A program made the position numbers and the translations under genes. Below, one piece after another: positions 1 to 9,193 of a DNA stretch of 64,000 nt. This stretch comes from Actinomycetes bacterium. Its GTDB lineage: Bacteria; Actinomycetota; Acidimicrobiia; Acidimicrobiales; Bog-793. The stretch's first letter is position 1. Each line of letters starts with the position of its first letter. The stretch is taken from assembly GCA_021796535.1 (NCBI GenBank), contig JAKABW010000002.1, positions 134,577 to 198,576 on the forward strand, read 5' to 3'. A model generated the notes under the pieces. That model saw only the letters and a program-made list of their open reading frames with translations, did no database searches and had not been told where the DNA came from.

Positions 1-1
1 A

Positions 2-556
2 ACTCAGAATGCGGTGGGGAGCATTACGCAAATTCTTAAGCAGGCACCGGGGCAGGTCGTAAAAACTTCGGTGGCGGTGTTGGTAAATTCGGCCAAAGTA
101 AAAAAAGCGCAGATACCCGCCATCAAATCTCTCATCACCACCGCCGCCGGTCTTAATCTGAAAACGGGGGACACCATTGTGGTCACGGCTCTCCCCTTTG
201 CCCCTCCGCCGAAACAACTGGTATTGGCAAAGACTTCCATGACGGCTTCTCTGTTCGGACACCTTCCCACCCTTGCCCTTCTCATTTTTATCCTTCTCAT
301 GTTCTTCTTCACCCTGCGCGCCGCAAAAAAAAGGAAGCCGGTTTTTCAGGAAATTCCCATGACCCCCCTGGCCTCTCTGGGTGTGGGCGACAATCCGACC
401 ATCGAATTGCCGGCAGTGCCGACAAGTGGCAATTCCATGTTGAATCAGGCCGATTTTCCCGTAACTTCCGATGTGGAATCTTATATTCAAAGCAGTCCGG
501 ATGAAGTGGCACGATTGATGCGCAATTGGTCCGAAGAGCGCGGTAAAGGGCGATAA
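2..556 (+). CDS. fliF: FliF, flagellar MS-ring protein (C-terminal part)
   Basis: The reading frame is open from the left edge, so only the last 184 or so residues are present. The visible part has the end of the periplasmic ring-building domain, one hydrophobic segment at about residues 88-104 of the fragment (LALLIFILLMFFFTL), and an acidic cytoplasmic tail. The tail ends in a conserved-looking segment with EVARLMRNW, which in FliF is the part that binds FliG. fliG starts two bases after the stop, which supports the call. The flagellar basal-body genes that normally precede fliF (flgB, flgC, fliE) would lie left of the window. Confidence 0.9.
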   Translation, partial: TQNAVGSITQILKQAPGQVVKTSVAVLVNSAKVKKAQIPAIKSLITTAAGLNLKTGDTIVVTALPFAPPPKQLVLAKTSMTASLFGHLPTLALLIFILLMFFFTLRAAKKRKPVFQEIPMTPLASLGVGDNPTIELPAVPTSGNSMLNQADFPVTSDVESYIQSSPDEVARLMRNWSEERGKGR

Positions 557-558
557 AA

Positions 559-1659
559 ATGAGCGGAGCAACCGAAAAGAGCACTGTGACGGCGGAAACC
601 TCAGCGGAAGACTCGGACGATAAGAAAAAGCAAGGCAAGACTGTCAAGACAAAGTACGAGGAATTGACCGGAATTCAAAAGGTCGCCATAGTGCTTGCTC
701 AGTTGAGACCGGATACTTCGGCAAAACTGATGCAGGCTGTCGGCGAAGAGCAGGCGGTGGTGCTTGCCACGGAAATGGTACGTTTGCCACAGCTCGATCG
801 GGACATCGTGACCAGGGTTCTGACGGAATTCGTCGAAAAAGTCAATGCGACCAGAGCCATCGGGCAGGGAGGCATGGGGCAGGCCAAGCAACTGCTGGCG
901 GCCGTCGTGGGAGAAGAAAAAGCGACGGAAATTATGTCGCAGCTGCAGGGCAAAGTCGCCGTCGGACCTCTTGCCTTTCTTTCGCAGGCCGACCCCAAGC
1001 ACGTGGTGCCATTTTTGATCGACGAGCATCCGCAGACCGTGGCGGTAATATTGGCCCACATGCCGCCGAATGACGGTTCGCTGTTGCTGGATGCCATGCC
1101 CCCCGAATTCCGGGCGGAAGTCGCCCTCAGGATAGCCACCATGGAAAAAGTTCCTCCCGAGGCAATCAGTGTGGCGGCGCAGCAACTGGCGGATAAGCTG
1201 AAAGGAGTCGGTTCGGCTTCCGGTTCGGCTCCCGGCGGAATCCCCACTTTGGTCGAGTTACTCAACAGGGTTGACGGATCGACGGAAAAGCAGGTATTGG
1301 CGGCTTTGGAAACCAGGGATCCGGAATTGGCGGAGTCCGTAAAAGCGAAGATGCTGACATTCGAAGATGTCATGGCGCTCGACGACAAGACCCTGCAGGT
1401 TATTTTCAGGAAAGTCCAAATTACCGATCTTGCCATGGCCACCAAAGGCACCGAGGCGGAAGGCGAAATTGCCGAAAAAATCAACAGAAATCTTTCCGAC
1501 AGGGCGCGGACAGAGCTGGCCGAGGAAATAGAGATCATGGGTCCGGTCAGAACTTCTCAGGTGGATTCGGCCCAATCTGGCATCGTCAAAATTGCCAGGG
1601 AATTGGAAGCCGAGGGTGCCATTACGATAGCCCGCAAGAACGACGAGGTTTTGATATGA
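559..1659 (+). CDS. fliG: FliG, flagellar motor switch protein
   Basis: This 366-residue protein has the typical three-part FliG layout. After a hydrophilic N-terminal extension of about 35 residues comes the FliF-binding part starting around LTGIQKVAIVLAQL. The middle domain carries the EHPQTVAVILAHM motif that contacts FliM. The C-terminal domain has the charged torque helix segment (FEDVMALDDKTLQVIFRKV). It sits between fliF and fliH, and its stop overlaps the fliH start by 4 bases (ATGA type), so the two are probably translationally coupled. FliG links the MS ring to the C ring and receives torque from MotA. Confidence 0.97.
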   Translation: MSGATEKSTVTAETSAEDSDDKKKQGKTVKTKYEELTGIQKVAIVLAQLRPDTSAKLMQAVGEEQAVVLATEMVRLPQLDRDIVTRVLTEFVEKVNATRAIGQGGMGQAKQLLAAVVGEEKATEIMSQLQGKVAVGPLAFLSQADPKHVVPFLIDEHPQTVAVILAHMPPNDGSLLLDAMPPEFRAEVALRIATMEKVPPEAISVAAQQLADKLKGVGSASGSAPGGIPTLVELLNRVDGSTEKQVLAALETRDPELAESVKAKMLTFEDVMALDDKTLQVIFRKVQITDLAMATKGTEAEGEIAEKINRNLSDRARTELAEEIEIMGPVRTSQVDSAQSGIVKIARELEAEGAITIARKNDEVLI

Positions 1660-2258
1660 TCGACGCCCAAATCATACGCCTGTCCGAAGATCAGATTTTG
1701 CCGGTCACCCCGGAGGTACTGGAAACGAGTCAATCTTTGATTGATTTGCGTGACAAAGCCCGCTATGACGGATATGCGGAAGGCTACCGGGAAGGTCAGG
1801 AAAAAGCCGCGGAAGAAGCCGCAAGGAATCTGGAAAACTTTCAGGCAAAAGCCCGGCAGATTATCACCGTGCTCGAAGAAGCCTTGGAGAGTTCAAAAAA
1901 CCTGCTGGAGGCCGAGCAGCAAAATTTGGAGCAATATGCCGCCAGGTTGTCCGTGGAAATGGCGGAATCGGTTTTGGACCACGAAATAGCAACCGGCCAA
2001 ATAAGCGTGCTGGATACGATCCGACACGCTCTTTCCATGTTGCCGGCGACCGGAGAAATAATCGCCAGAGTAAACCCAGGGGACCTGGAGTTCATTCAAT
2101 CCGCTGACATCGTTTTGCCCTTGCGTCTCGTTTCCGATCAGTCGGTTCAGCCGGCCGGCTGCATTTTGGAGATGGGCTCGGCGATGGTGGATGCCAGACT
2201 GGACATGGCGATTCAAAGAATCAAAAAGGAACTGGCAATGAAAGCCGACATCAAATGA
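1656..2258 (+). CDS. fliH: FliH, regulator of the flagellar export ATPase
   Basis: A 200-residue protein, rich in Glu, Lys and Ala in its middle and strongly predicted to be coiled coil (about residues 40-100). It includes the YAEGYREGQEKA segment, the G-x-x-x-G type helix seen in FliH and in V/F-ATPase peripheral stalks. The C-terminal half (DHEIATGQISVLDTIRHAL onward) matches the FliH/YscL fold. Its start overlaps the fliG stop and its stop overlaps the fliI start. FliH binds FliI and tethers the ATPase to the export gate. Confidence 0.93.
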   Translation: MIDAQIIRLSEDQILPVTPEVLETSQSLIDLRDKARYDGYAEGYREGQEKAAEEAARNLENFQAKARQIITVLEEALESSKNLLEAEQQNLEQYAARLSVEMAESVLDHEIATGQISVLDTIRHALSMLPATGEIIARVNPGDLEFIQSADIVLPLRLVSDQSVQPAGCILEMGSAMVDARLDMAIQRIKKELAMKADIK

Positions 2259-3574
2259 GCACTCTGCTGGAAGATCTGCGCGAAGATCTGCTGGCGGCTG
2301 CCAAGATTAAGCGTTACGGAAAAGTAATCCGCATGGTGGGCATGTCGATAGAGGTGTCCGGCGTGGACTCGGCGATCGGCGACGGTTGTCTGATCTACCG
2401 CGACAAAGAAGGCCCCGTCATGGCCGAAGTGGTGGCTTTGAACGAAGCCAGTTTGGTGTGTCTCCCCTACGGCAGCACCAACGGCTTAAAAATAGGCGCA
2501 CTGGTGGAACCGCTGTACAGGCCGTTGCCGATTCATGTCGGGCAGGATTTGCTGGGTCGGGTCGTGGACGGATTGGGCATGCCGATGGACGGCGGTGCCG
2601 GTTTGTTCAAGCTTGCTCAGGTCAGCGTGGATGCCGTTCCCCCCCATCCTCTGAAGCGGAAGCTGGTGACCGAGCAATTGGAGCTCGGCGTCAAAGTGCT
2701 GGACGCTTTCATTCCCTGCGGCAAAGGCCAGAGGCTCGGTATTTTTGCCGGATCCGGGGTCGGAAAATCTTCCCTCATGTCCATGATTATCAGGGGGACG
2801 AAAGCGGACGTGTCGGTGGTGGCGCTTATCGGGGAAAGAGGCCGTGAGGTTTCCGAGCTTATCGAACGCGACATAGGAAAAGAAGGTTTAAAAAATTCCG
2901 TGGTGGTGGTGGCAACTTCGGACGCCCCGGCGTTGGTGAGGATAAGAGCCGCCTTTACTGCCACGCGGATCGCGGAATGGTTCAGAGACCAAGGGAAAGA
3001 CGTGCTTTTATTCATGGATTCTCTGACACGCTTTGCCATGGCGCAAAGAGAGGTGGGGCTTGCCGCAGGTGAGCCTCCCGCAACGCGTGGGTATCCCCCT
3101 TCGGTTTTTGGTCTGTTGCCGAAGCTTCTTGAACGCGCCGGCACGGCCGAAAGCGGTTCCATAACCGGTCTTTACACCGTTTTGGTGGAGGGTGACGACA
3201 TGAATGAGCCGATAGCCGACTCGGCCCGTTCGATTCTGGACGGTCACATCCAGCTTTCCCGTCAGATAGCGGAAAAAGGGCATTATCCGGCGGTGGACGT
3301 ATTGGGTTCCATATCCCGCGTGGCGCCGGCGATCACGAGCGAAACAATGCAGGAGCACCAAATTTCGGTCCGTCGCCTGTTGGCCGCGTACAGGGATTCA
3401 AAAGATTTGATAGAAATAAACGCTTATGTTCCGGGAACCGATCCGGACGTGGATGCCGCCATTAAGAAAAAGCCGTTGATTGATGAGTTTACCGCTCAAA
3501 AAACCGTCGAATTGTACTCTCTGAGAGAAACGGCGGAAAGACTTCAGCAATTGTTGGCGGGCGGTGAAGCGTGA
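2255..3574 (+). CDS. fliI: FliI, flagellum-specific ATPase
   Basis: A 439-residue protein of the F1-beta-like family. The Walker A motif GSGVGKS has its lysine at about residue 171. The Walker B segment is DVLLFMDSLTRFAMAQREV, followed by GEPPATRGYPPSVF, which is diagnostic of type III export ATPases. It hydrolyses ATP to help unfold and release export substrates at the base of the flagellum. Both ends overlap neighbours (fliH before, fliJ after), typical of the fliH-I-J module. Confidence 0.98.
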   Translation: MSTLLEDLREDLLAAAKIKRYGKVIRMVGMSIEVSGVDSAIGDGCLIYRDKEGPVMAEVVALNEASLVCLPYGSTNGLKIGALVEPLYRPLPIHVGQDLLGRVVDGLGMPMDGGAGLFKLAQVSVDAVPPHPLKRKLVTEQLELGVKVLDAFIPCGKGQRLGIFAGSGVGKSSLMSMIIRGTKADVSVVALIGERGREVSELIERDIGKEGLKNSVVVVATSDAPALVRIRAAFTATRIAEWFRDQGKDVLLFMDSLTRFAMAQREVGLAAGEPPATRGYPPSVFGLLPKLLERAGTAESGSITGLYTVLVEGDDMNEPIADSARSILDGHIQLSRQIAEKGHYPAVDVLGSISRVAPAITSETMQEHQISVRRLLAAYRDSKDLIEINAYVPGTDPDVDAAIKKKPLIDEFTAQKTVELYSLRETAERLQQLLAGGEA

Positions 3575-4062
3575 AACGCTACGTTTTCAATCTGTCCGCC
3601 GTTTTGAGGGTACGCAAAGTGGAGCTGGCCTTATCCAGGCAAAGTATCGCTGCCGTTTCGCAAAAATACTTTGCCGTGGGGCAGGATATATTGCGTCTGG
3701 AAGAGCGTTACGACTCCGCCATGCAAAGCGCGGAAAACAGCGGCGAGCAACCGACGCTGCTTTACCTGGAACAGGCTTCCCGCATATATAACGATATTGT
3801 GGCGCGCAAAAAAGATTTGGCGAAACTGCAGGAGCTTTTGAACCGGGAAAAGCTTTTGGGGATTGAGAGGGAACGGAAAGTAGAAGTTCTGGAAAATATC
3901 GACCGCGAAAGAAAACTTGCCTGGCTGCACGAGTGCGACAGAGAGGAATCGATACTTCTGGACGAGATAGGCTCGACAAAATCTCTGATCGCAATGCAAA
4001 AAACGGCAAAACGCATTCGCGAGCGCGAGAAACTCGGAAGGGGGGGCCATTATGACAATTGA
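3571..4062 (+). CDS. fliJ: FliJ-like flagellar export stalk protein
   Basis: 163 residues, starting with GTG inside the fliI stop codon region. The protein is almost entirely charged alpha helix (repeated Glu/Lys/Arg stretches such as RKKDLAKLQELLNREK), as expected for FliJ, the two-helix coiled coil that inserts into the FliI ring. Sequence conservation in FliJ is low, so the assignment leans on position directly after fliI, length and helical character. The next gene starts 11 bases before its stop. Confidence 0.85.
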   Translation: MKRYVFNLSAVLRVRKVELALSRQSIAAVSQKYFAVGQDILRLEERYDSAMQSAENSGEQPTLLYLEQASRIYNDIVARKKDLAKLQELLNREKLLGIERERKVEVLENIDRERKLAWLHECDREESILLDEIGSTKSLIAMQKTAKRIREREKLGRGGHYDN

Positions 4063-5260
4063 CACGGCTTCCATCCCCGCGCTGTCGCAATTAAATCAGA
4101 TCCAATCTTTTTTCAATACCATGAAGCCGTTGTCGGGCACGGGCGGTCTTTCCTCGTCTTCTGGCGTCACCAATCCTTTTGAAGTTTTGTTGGCCGGCGA
4201 ATCGGGCTCGGCTTCGTCTGTTGCGCCTTCTTCTGCCGCTCAGAGCACAAATCTTTTGTCGCAAACCGGGGGCACGGCAACCCTTCCCGCAACCCTGCAG
4301 ACGGCCATCAACTCCGGAGCCGACGCGTCGGGGGTGGCGATAGTACAGGCCGCCACGAACCAACTCGGCGTCCCTTATGTTTGGGGAGGTTCCAATCCGA
4401 GCTCCGGCTTTGACTGTTCCGGGCTCGTGCAGTATGTTTTTTCCACTCTGGGGGTATCGTTGCCCCGTACGGCGGCGCAACAAGAGCAAGTCGGTATGCC
4501 CGTGGCAAATTTGGCTTCCGCTCAACCGGGGGATTTGCTCTTTTTCGAACCGGGACAAAACGGCGCACCGCCGGGCCAGGCCGGTCACGTCGCCATTTAC
4601 ATCGGAAACGGCCAGATGATTGCGGCCCCGCAAACGGGACAGGATGTTCAGGTGCAGCCCGTTCCCTCCGCCCCGCTTGCCATACGCAGGATCACTGTTC
4701 CGACAACAGGCAATTCCCAGGCGCAAAATGCCGGTTCTTCCCTAGCTGGTTCTCAGATCAATTATTCCGGTTCTTCGGGAGTCACTCCCCAGATCAATTA
4801 TTCCGGTTCCGTTCCCACTTCTTCGGCGGTATTCGGAGGCAATGCCGGGGTGCAGATGATCGGAAACGTTCCCGTGCCGTTGCAGTACGTATCCCAGATC
4901 GAAAACGCCTCCGCATCCACCGGGGTGCCGGCGCCTCTCATCTCGGCAATTCTTTACAACGAATCGCGATTTAATCCCTCCGTCGTCTCCGTGGCCGGAG
5001 CCGAAGGCATAGCCCAGTTTATGCCGGGAACAGCGGCCGCCAATAATGTCAATCCCTGGAATCCCGCTTCGGCAATCCAGGGAGAAGCACAGTTGCTGGC
5101 CGGTTTTCACAGCGCATTCGGAAACTGGAGCGACGCCATAGCCGCCTATGCGGCGGGAGGTTCCGCCGTTCAGCAGGCCGGTGGAATTCCACAGACCGGC
5201 AACACCGGTCAATATGTTCAAAGTGTATTGTCACTGGCACAGATGGGAGTTGGATCATGA
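4052..5260 (+). CDS. Two-domain peptidoglycan hydrolase: NlpC/P60 plus lytic transglycosylase
   Basis: 402 residues in two enzyme domains. Residues about 90-220 are an NlpC/P60 cysteine peptidase with the GFDCSG nucleophile at Cys122 and GHVAIYIG with His179. The usual third polar residue 12 positions later reads Ala191. Residues about 275-400 are an SLT lytic transglycosylase with the catalytic glutamate in YNESRFNP (Glu304), GIAQFMPGTA and the AYAAGG motif. The linker holds a duplicated QINYSGS segment. There is no obvious signal peptide, which suggests export through the flagellar apparatus, as for FlgJ. It lies between fliJ and fliK, so the likely role is opening the wall for the rod. No flgJ is seen in the window. 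Confidence 0.88.
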   Translation: MTIDTASIPALSQLNQIQSFFNTMKPLSGTGGLSSSSGVTNPFEVLLAGESGSASSVAPSSAAQSTNLLSQTGGTATLPATLQTAINSGADASGVAIVQAATNQLGVPYVWGGSNPSSGFDCSGLVQYVFSTLGVSLPRTAAQQEQVGMPVANLASAQPGDLLFFEPGQNGAPPGQAGHVAIYIGNGQMIAAPQTGQDVQVQPVPSAPLAIRRITVPTTGNSQAQNAGSSLAGSQINYSGSSGVTPQINYSGSVPTSSAVFGGNAGVQMIGNVPVPLQYVSQIENASASTGVPAPLISAILYNESRFNPSVVSVAGAEGIAQFMPGTAAANNVNPWNPASAIQGEAQLLAGFHSAFGNWSDAIAAYAAGGSAVQQAGGIPQTGNTGQYVQSVLSLAQMGVGS

Positions 5261-6846
5261 GCAAAGTTGCTTTGTCTTCGCAATTGTCGGCCGCTCTTTC
5301 CTCCGGACGGACCGCAGGCGTAAAAACGCAACAGGAAAAAGGCGGTTCCGGTACCTCGTCGGGACACGGCCAAAGCGAAGAAAACGCCGGATTTATGGCC
5401 TTTGTCGCAAATTATTTTCAAGCGGCAGAGACAAAAGGAGAAAAAGCCGCAGTTCATGCCGGACAGATACCGGCAGAACATAACACCACCGCCGGAAGCG
5501 GGTTAAAAGCAGCCGTGCCGACGGAGGCGGGCGCTCATCCGGGCGGCACCGCCGCCACGGAAGGACAAGCGCACCAAAGCGGAAAGGAGGCAAAGCCCGT
5601 TCCGGCAAAGCAGGAAGTTTTTCCGTCCGTCGTCTGCCCCGTTTCCGTCGTTGTAACGGCGGCATCGCAGGGAGCAAGCGACAAGCAGCCGGTTCAAAAT
5701 AACCCCGTCGACGCGGCGGTACAAAAAACGCAGGCGGCGGAAGGACCGTCGGCAAAATTGCATGTGCCCCCCGCCGCCGAACAGAACAACGCGAATCCTT
5801 TGCCACACGTCGCCGAACAGAACAATGCGAATCCTTTGCCGCACGACAAAAATCTCCCGACACAGTACCAGGCCAGAAATACCGCTGTCCCGGAACAACA
5901 AAATACCTCAGTTTCTGTTCCGACCATATCGGCGGGAAAGAACGCCAGTGCCGGTGCGGCCAAACAGTCAAACCTTGTTGCCGAACCGAATTTGCAAACA
6001 GCTTCCGTGTCGTCGGAGGGGAAAAATGGACAGAACTCTTCCGGTACGGCAAAGAACGAAAGCGTTGTGCCGGGCAACGGAGCCAAAAGCGGCCATGCCT
6101 CCGTGTCCGTCGGGAGCAATTTTGGGGCTACGGAGACGAAAGCTGTCTTTGCGGCGGGTAATGCCGCTCAGTCTTTTCAAAGTATTCCCGTCGCCGGTTC
6201 CGAGGTAACCCCGAGTGTGGAAGCGAAAAATACCGTTATGACAAATGCTCCGGGCTTTTCGGCGGCGACAAAAAACAGCAAAACCGCTGCCTTTATTGAT
6301 GCGCCGCATCCCGCGCCAAAAGCTGCAGCGGAAGCGAAGCCTTCTTATGCGGCAAGCGATGCGACTGTGGTTGTGCCTTCCGCCCCGAAGGAGGTATCTT
6401 CCGTGAGTGTCCCCGTCTCGTCGCAGCAAAATGCCCCTGCTGAATTCATGTCCGGAAATTCGGTGTTTTTTATGCAGTTGTCCCAGGTCCGTCTGCTTTC
6501 GAACGGTACATACAATATGAGCGCGGTACTGACTCCGCCGGAATTGGGGAAAGTTGAAGCGGAGGTAAAACTTTCAAACGGCATAATCTCCGTTGCCATC
6601 ACTTCGCACAGTCCACAAACCCACAATCTCTTGCTGCAACACGGACGGGAGATAGCCGAAACCCTGCAGAGCGATTTGGGCAATGTGAGTTTTTCTTTGC
6701 AGCAAGACAAAGGTCAAAGTTTTGGCGGCGGGAAAAATCAGCAAAGCTCCCCTCCCCCCGGCGGCGAACAAACGCCGGCGCAGGGTGAAGAAATGATTTT
6801 GCACAGCCTTTATTTGGGTGCAAATTCCCTCCATGTGGTTCTCTAG
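5257..6846 (+). CDS. fliK: FliK, hook-length control protein
   Basis: 529 residues. The first 390 or so are low-complexity, rich in Ala, Gln, Asn, Pro and Ser, as in the FliK ruler region. They include a 36-base tandem duplication (AEQNNANPLPH twice). The C-terminal 130 residues are the ordered export-switch domain: VRLLSNGTYNMSAVLTPPELGKVEAEVKL contains the PPELG core that defines the Flg_hook family. It overlaps the preceding hydrolase gene by 4 bases and is followed by flgD and flgE, the genes whose products it controls. Confidence 0.94.
   Translation: MSKVALSSQLSAALSSGRTAGVKTQQEKGGSGTSSGHGQSEENAGFMAFVANYFQAAETKGEKAAVHAGQIPAEHNTTAGSGLKAAVPTEAGAHPGGTAATEGQAHQSGKEAKPVPAKQEVFPSVVCPVSVVVTAASQGASDKQPVQNNPVDAAVQKTQAAEGPSAKLHVPPAAEQNNANPLPHVAEQNNANPLPHDKNLPTQYQARNTAVPEQQNTSVSVPTISAGKNASAGAAKQSNLVAEPNLQTASVSSEGKNGQNSSGTAKNESVVPGNGAKSGHASVSVGSNFGATETKAVFAAGNAAQSFQSIPVAGSEVTPSVEAKNTVMTNAPGFSAATKNSKTAAFIDAPHPAPKAAAEAKPSYAASDATVVVPSAPKEVSSVSVPVSSQQNAPAEFMSGNSVFFMQLSQVRLLSNGTYNMSAVLTPPELGKVEAEVKLSNGIISVAITSHSPQTHNLLLQHGREIAETLQSDLGNVSFSLQQDKGQSFGGGKNQQSSPPPGGEQTPAQGEEMILHSLYLGANSLHVVL
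5776..5847 (+). repeat. 36-base tandem duplication in fliK
   Basis: Two adjacent copies differ at only a few positions and encode AEQNNANPLPHV and AEQNNANPLPHD. Such duplications would lengthen the FliK ruler and so could change hook length. Confidence 0.85.
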
Positions 6847-6867
6847 ACAGAAAAAGAAAGGAAAGAA

Positions 6868-7341
6868 ATGATTCAATCTGTCACTCCCCTTACAAACGCT
6901 TCCCAGTCAACCGGCTCCGCCGGCGGTTCCGGAAACACAGCTTCGATCGCTTCGGCGACCAACGGTTTGCTGAATCCAAATCAATTTTTATCGTTGTTGG
7001 TGGACAGCTTAAAGTATCAGAACCCGCTCAATCCCACCAGCAGCGCGCAATTTCTCAGCCAGCTGGCCGCTTTGAGTCAGGTCCAATCGGAGCAGCAAAT
7101 AGCCCAGACCCAGCAGGTGGCGGCCGCCACTTCTTTGATAGGACAGGTGGTAAGCGGATCCGACCTGAGCGGAGCCCCCGTTTCCGGAACTGCCACCGGT
7201 TTTTCGATAACCCCAAACGGGCCGACCATCAACGTGGGTTCCAATACCATCTCGCTCGGTTCGATAGATTCCGTGGGGCCGGTTCCCGCCGGCACCGCTT
7301 CGCAGAGCTCATCCTCGGCCGCCGCCGGCACCGCGGCCTAA
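6868..7341 (+). CDS. flgD: FlgD, hook-cap protein
   Basis: 157 residues, preceded by a good ribosome site (AAGGAAAG). The conserved FlgD N-terminus is clear: NQFLSLLVDSLKYQNPLNP followed by SQLAALSQVQ. The C-terminal part is shorter than in enteric FlgD (about 230 residues), so the Ig-like cap domains look reduced, a form common in Gram-positive bacteria. FlgD caps the growing hook while FlgE subunits assemble. Confidence 0.95.
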   Translation: MIQSVTPLTNASQSTGSAGGSGNTASIASATNGLLNPNQFLSLLVDSLKYQNPLNPTSSAQFLSQLAALSQVQSEQQIAQTQQVAAATSLIGQVVSGSDLSGAPVSGTATGFSITPNGPTINVGSNTISLGSIDSVGPVPAGTASQSSSSAAAGTAA

Positions 7342-7429
7342 ATTTTTATGAAAGGAAGTGCAAATTTTAAACAGCAGAAAACAGAGACTATAAGACAACT
7401 ACGACATTTAGAAAGAAAGGAACATATAT

Positions 7430-8692
7430 ATGACAATACGTTCACTCGCTGCCGCAGACTCGGGTATCTCCACCATGCAGACGGCTATTGACACGATAGG
7501 AAACAATGTGGCAAACGCCAGTACAAACGGTTACAAATCAACCACGGCCCAGTTTGAGGATGTGTTGACGGAGCAATTGACTCCCGCCAGCTCAGCCTCA
7601 TCCACGCTGGCAAGCACGAATCCATCAACCATCGGAGCCGGTGCACAGCTGGCCGGGATGGAAACGAATTTTGCCGAAGGGGCGATAGTTCAGACCGGAG
7701 TGCCGACCGACTCTGCCATCCAGGGAAACGGGTTTTACATAGTAAAACAGGGCGGCAACACTTATTATACCCGAAACGGTTCATTCCAATTGGACGTCAA
7801 CGGGGTGTTGTCGACTTTGAACGGCGGCATAGTGCAGGGTTGGTCCGGCACCACCCCGACGACCGGACCCACCGGACCCATCACCATCCCATCCAATTTG
7901 ACCATCGCTCCTCAGGAAACAGCCAATGTGGACATGGGCGGCAATATTCCTTCGGGCGGTACGGCCTTTACCACCACTGCGACGCTGTATGACGCCCAAG
8001 GCAACCAGGTTCCCCTGACTCTTACCTACACACCCACGGGAACCGCCAACCAATGGACGATGCAGGCCACCGTAAACGGACAGAAGCTGTTTGCCTCCGG
8101 CATAACGTTAAACTTTAATGCCTCCGGCCAGCTTACCAGCTATGCAGTCGACGGAGGGGCGACGACCACGGTGACCGGCCAGTCGAGCATTGCCACAACG
8201 CAGCCGATGCCGACCGGATTTCAGTGGAACGAAACAAAATTAAACTTTGTTTTCCCGGCCCCGAGTACTTCTCAGGCGGTAACTCAGTACACCACCAGCC
8301 AAACCGTCGGGGTTACGAATCAGGACGGGTATACCCAAGGCGCTTTGCAGTCTTGGTCGATAGGTCAAAACGGCATTATTACTGGAACGTTTACCAACGG
8401 CCAGTCCCAACAATTGGGCACGATTTCTCTGGCCAATTTCACCAATCCGGGCGGCCTGGAAAACATGGGGAATTTGGATTACCAGTCAACTGCCGCATCC
8501 GGACAGCCCCAGGTGGGCGTTCCGGGGACCAACGGGAGCGGGACTTTATTGGGCGGAGCACTGGAGCAGTCAAACGTGGACCTGGCCAGCCAGCTGACAA
8601 ATTTGGTGGAGGCGCAAACAAATTATGAAGCCGACACGAAGGTAATTTCGACCACGCAGACGGTCCTTCAGGCGCTGGTAACCAACGCCTGA
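7430..8692 (+). CDS. flgE: FlgE, flagellar hook protein
   Basis: 420 residues. The N-terminal rod/hook signature is present (ANASTNGYKS), preceded by the helix MQTAIDTIGNNV. The central domains carry FYIVKQGGNTYYTRNGSF, and the C-terminal helix SNVDLASQLTNLVEAQTNYEAD is the D0 helix shared by axial proteins. The length is near that of Salmonella FlgE (403). A strong AAAGGAA ribosome site lies upstream. The 88-base gap after flgD may carry a processing or promoter site, but no clear signal was seen. Confidence 0.97.
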   Translation: MTIRSLAAADSGISTMQTAIDTIGNNVANASTNGYKSTTAQFEDVLTEQLTPASSASSTLASTNPSTIGAGAQLAGMETNFAEGAIVQTGVPTDSAIQGNGFYIVKQGGNTYYTRNGSFQLDVNGVLSTLNGGIVQGWSGTTPTTGPTGPITIPSNLTIAPQETANVDMGGNIPSGGTAFTTTATLYDAQGNQVPLTLTYTPTGTANQWTMQATVNGQKLFASGITLNFNASGQLTSYAVDGGATTTVTGQSSIATTQPMPTGFQWNETKLNFVFPAPSTSQAVTQYTTSQTVGVTNQDGYTQGALQSWSIGQNGIITGTFTNGQSQQLGTISLANFTNPGGLENMGNLDYQSTAASGQPQVGVPGTNGSGTLLGGALEQSNVDLASQLTNLVEAQTNYEADTKVISTTQTVLQALVTNA

Positions 8693-8796
8693 TCTGTTTT
8701 AGCGGTTGTTTGTTTGTGTAATTTTCATTGTAAATAAGGCAAAACACGATACATGGAAGGGCAAATCCAAACCGACTCCTGTCGTTAGAGCATACG

Positions 8797-8922
8797 ATGC
8801 CGGAGCAAAACAAGACATCTGATCCGCAAGGAACGGCCGTTTTCTTCTTGCTCCAGCATCAACCGGGAATCGCGGTTCTCGGAAGCGACGGGAGATCGGT
8901 CTGTGATTTGGGTAACTACTAA
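8797..8922 (+). CDS. Possible 41-codon ORF overlapping the flbD start
   Basis: An ATG-started frame of 41 codons begins with MPEQNKTSDPQGTAVFF and ends 18 bases inside flbD. Its third-position composition looks like that of the surrounding genes. There is no convincing ribosome site and no recognised family. It could be a leader peptide coupled to the GTG start of flbD, or chance. The 8693-8902 gap holds nothing else that I recognise. Confidence 0.25.
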   Translation: MPEQNKTSDPQGTAVFFLLQHQPGIAVLGSDGRSVCDLGNY

Positions 8923-9193
8923 AGACGGTTCACGGCTGGCATTGAATATCGACCGGATCGAACGCGTGGAATTGAACCCGATATCTCCGACGAAAGAATC
9001 CAATATTTTTTTTGTGGGAGGAGGGCGTTTGACGGTTGCGGAACCTCCGGAAAAAATAGTGGAAGAGATCATGGAGAGCAAAGCCCAGACCATTGCCCTC
9101 TCTCTTTCCATGTCCACCTATTTGGACAAAAATACAAATTTAGTCGACATACCAAAACTTCACGTTTTTCACCCTGAGGAACCAACTCCATGA
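8903..9193 (+). CDS. flbD: FlbD family flagellar protein
   Basis: 96 residues with a GTG start. The N-terminus MIWVTTKDGSRLALNIDRIERVE and the segment VGGGRLTVAEPPEKIVEEI match the small FlbD family, which in Gram-positive bacteria sits between flgE and motA, exactly as here. The C-terminal 30 residues are an extension beyond the core. Function is unknown in Gram-positives. Despite the shared name it is unrelated to the Caulobacter FlbD transcription factor. Its stop overlaps the motA start by 4 bases. Confidence 0.88.
   Translation: MIWVTTKDGSRLALNIDRIERVELNPISPTKESNIFFVGGGRLTVAEPPEKIVEEIMESKAQTIALSLSMSTYLDKNTNLVDIPKLHVFHPEEPTP

Noticed and set aside
4..312. Minus-strand frame opposite fliF and similar long frames opposite fliG, fliI, flhA and fliD
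   Set aside because: They are shadows of real genes, with codon patterns explained by the plus- or minus-strand gene and no ribosome sites.
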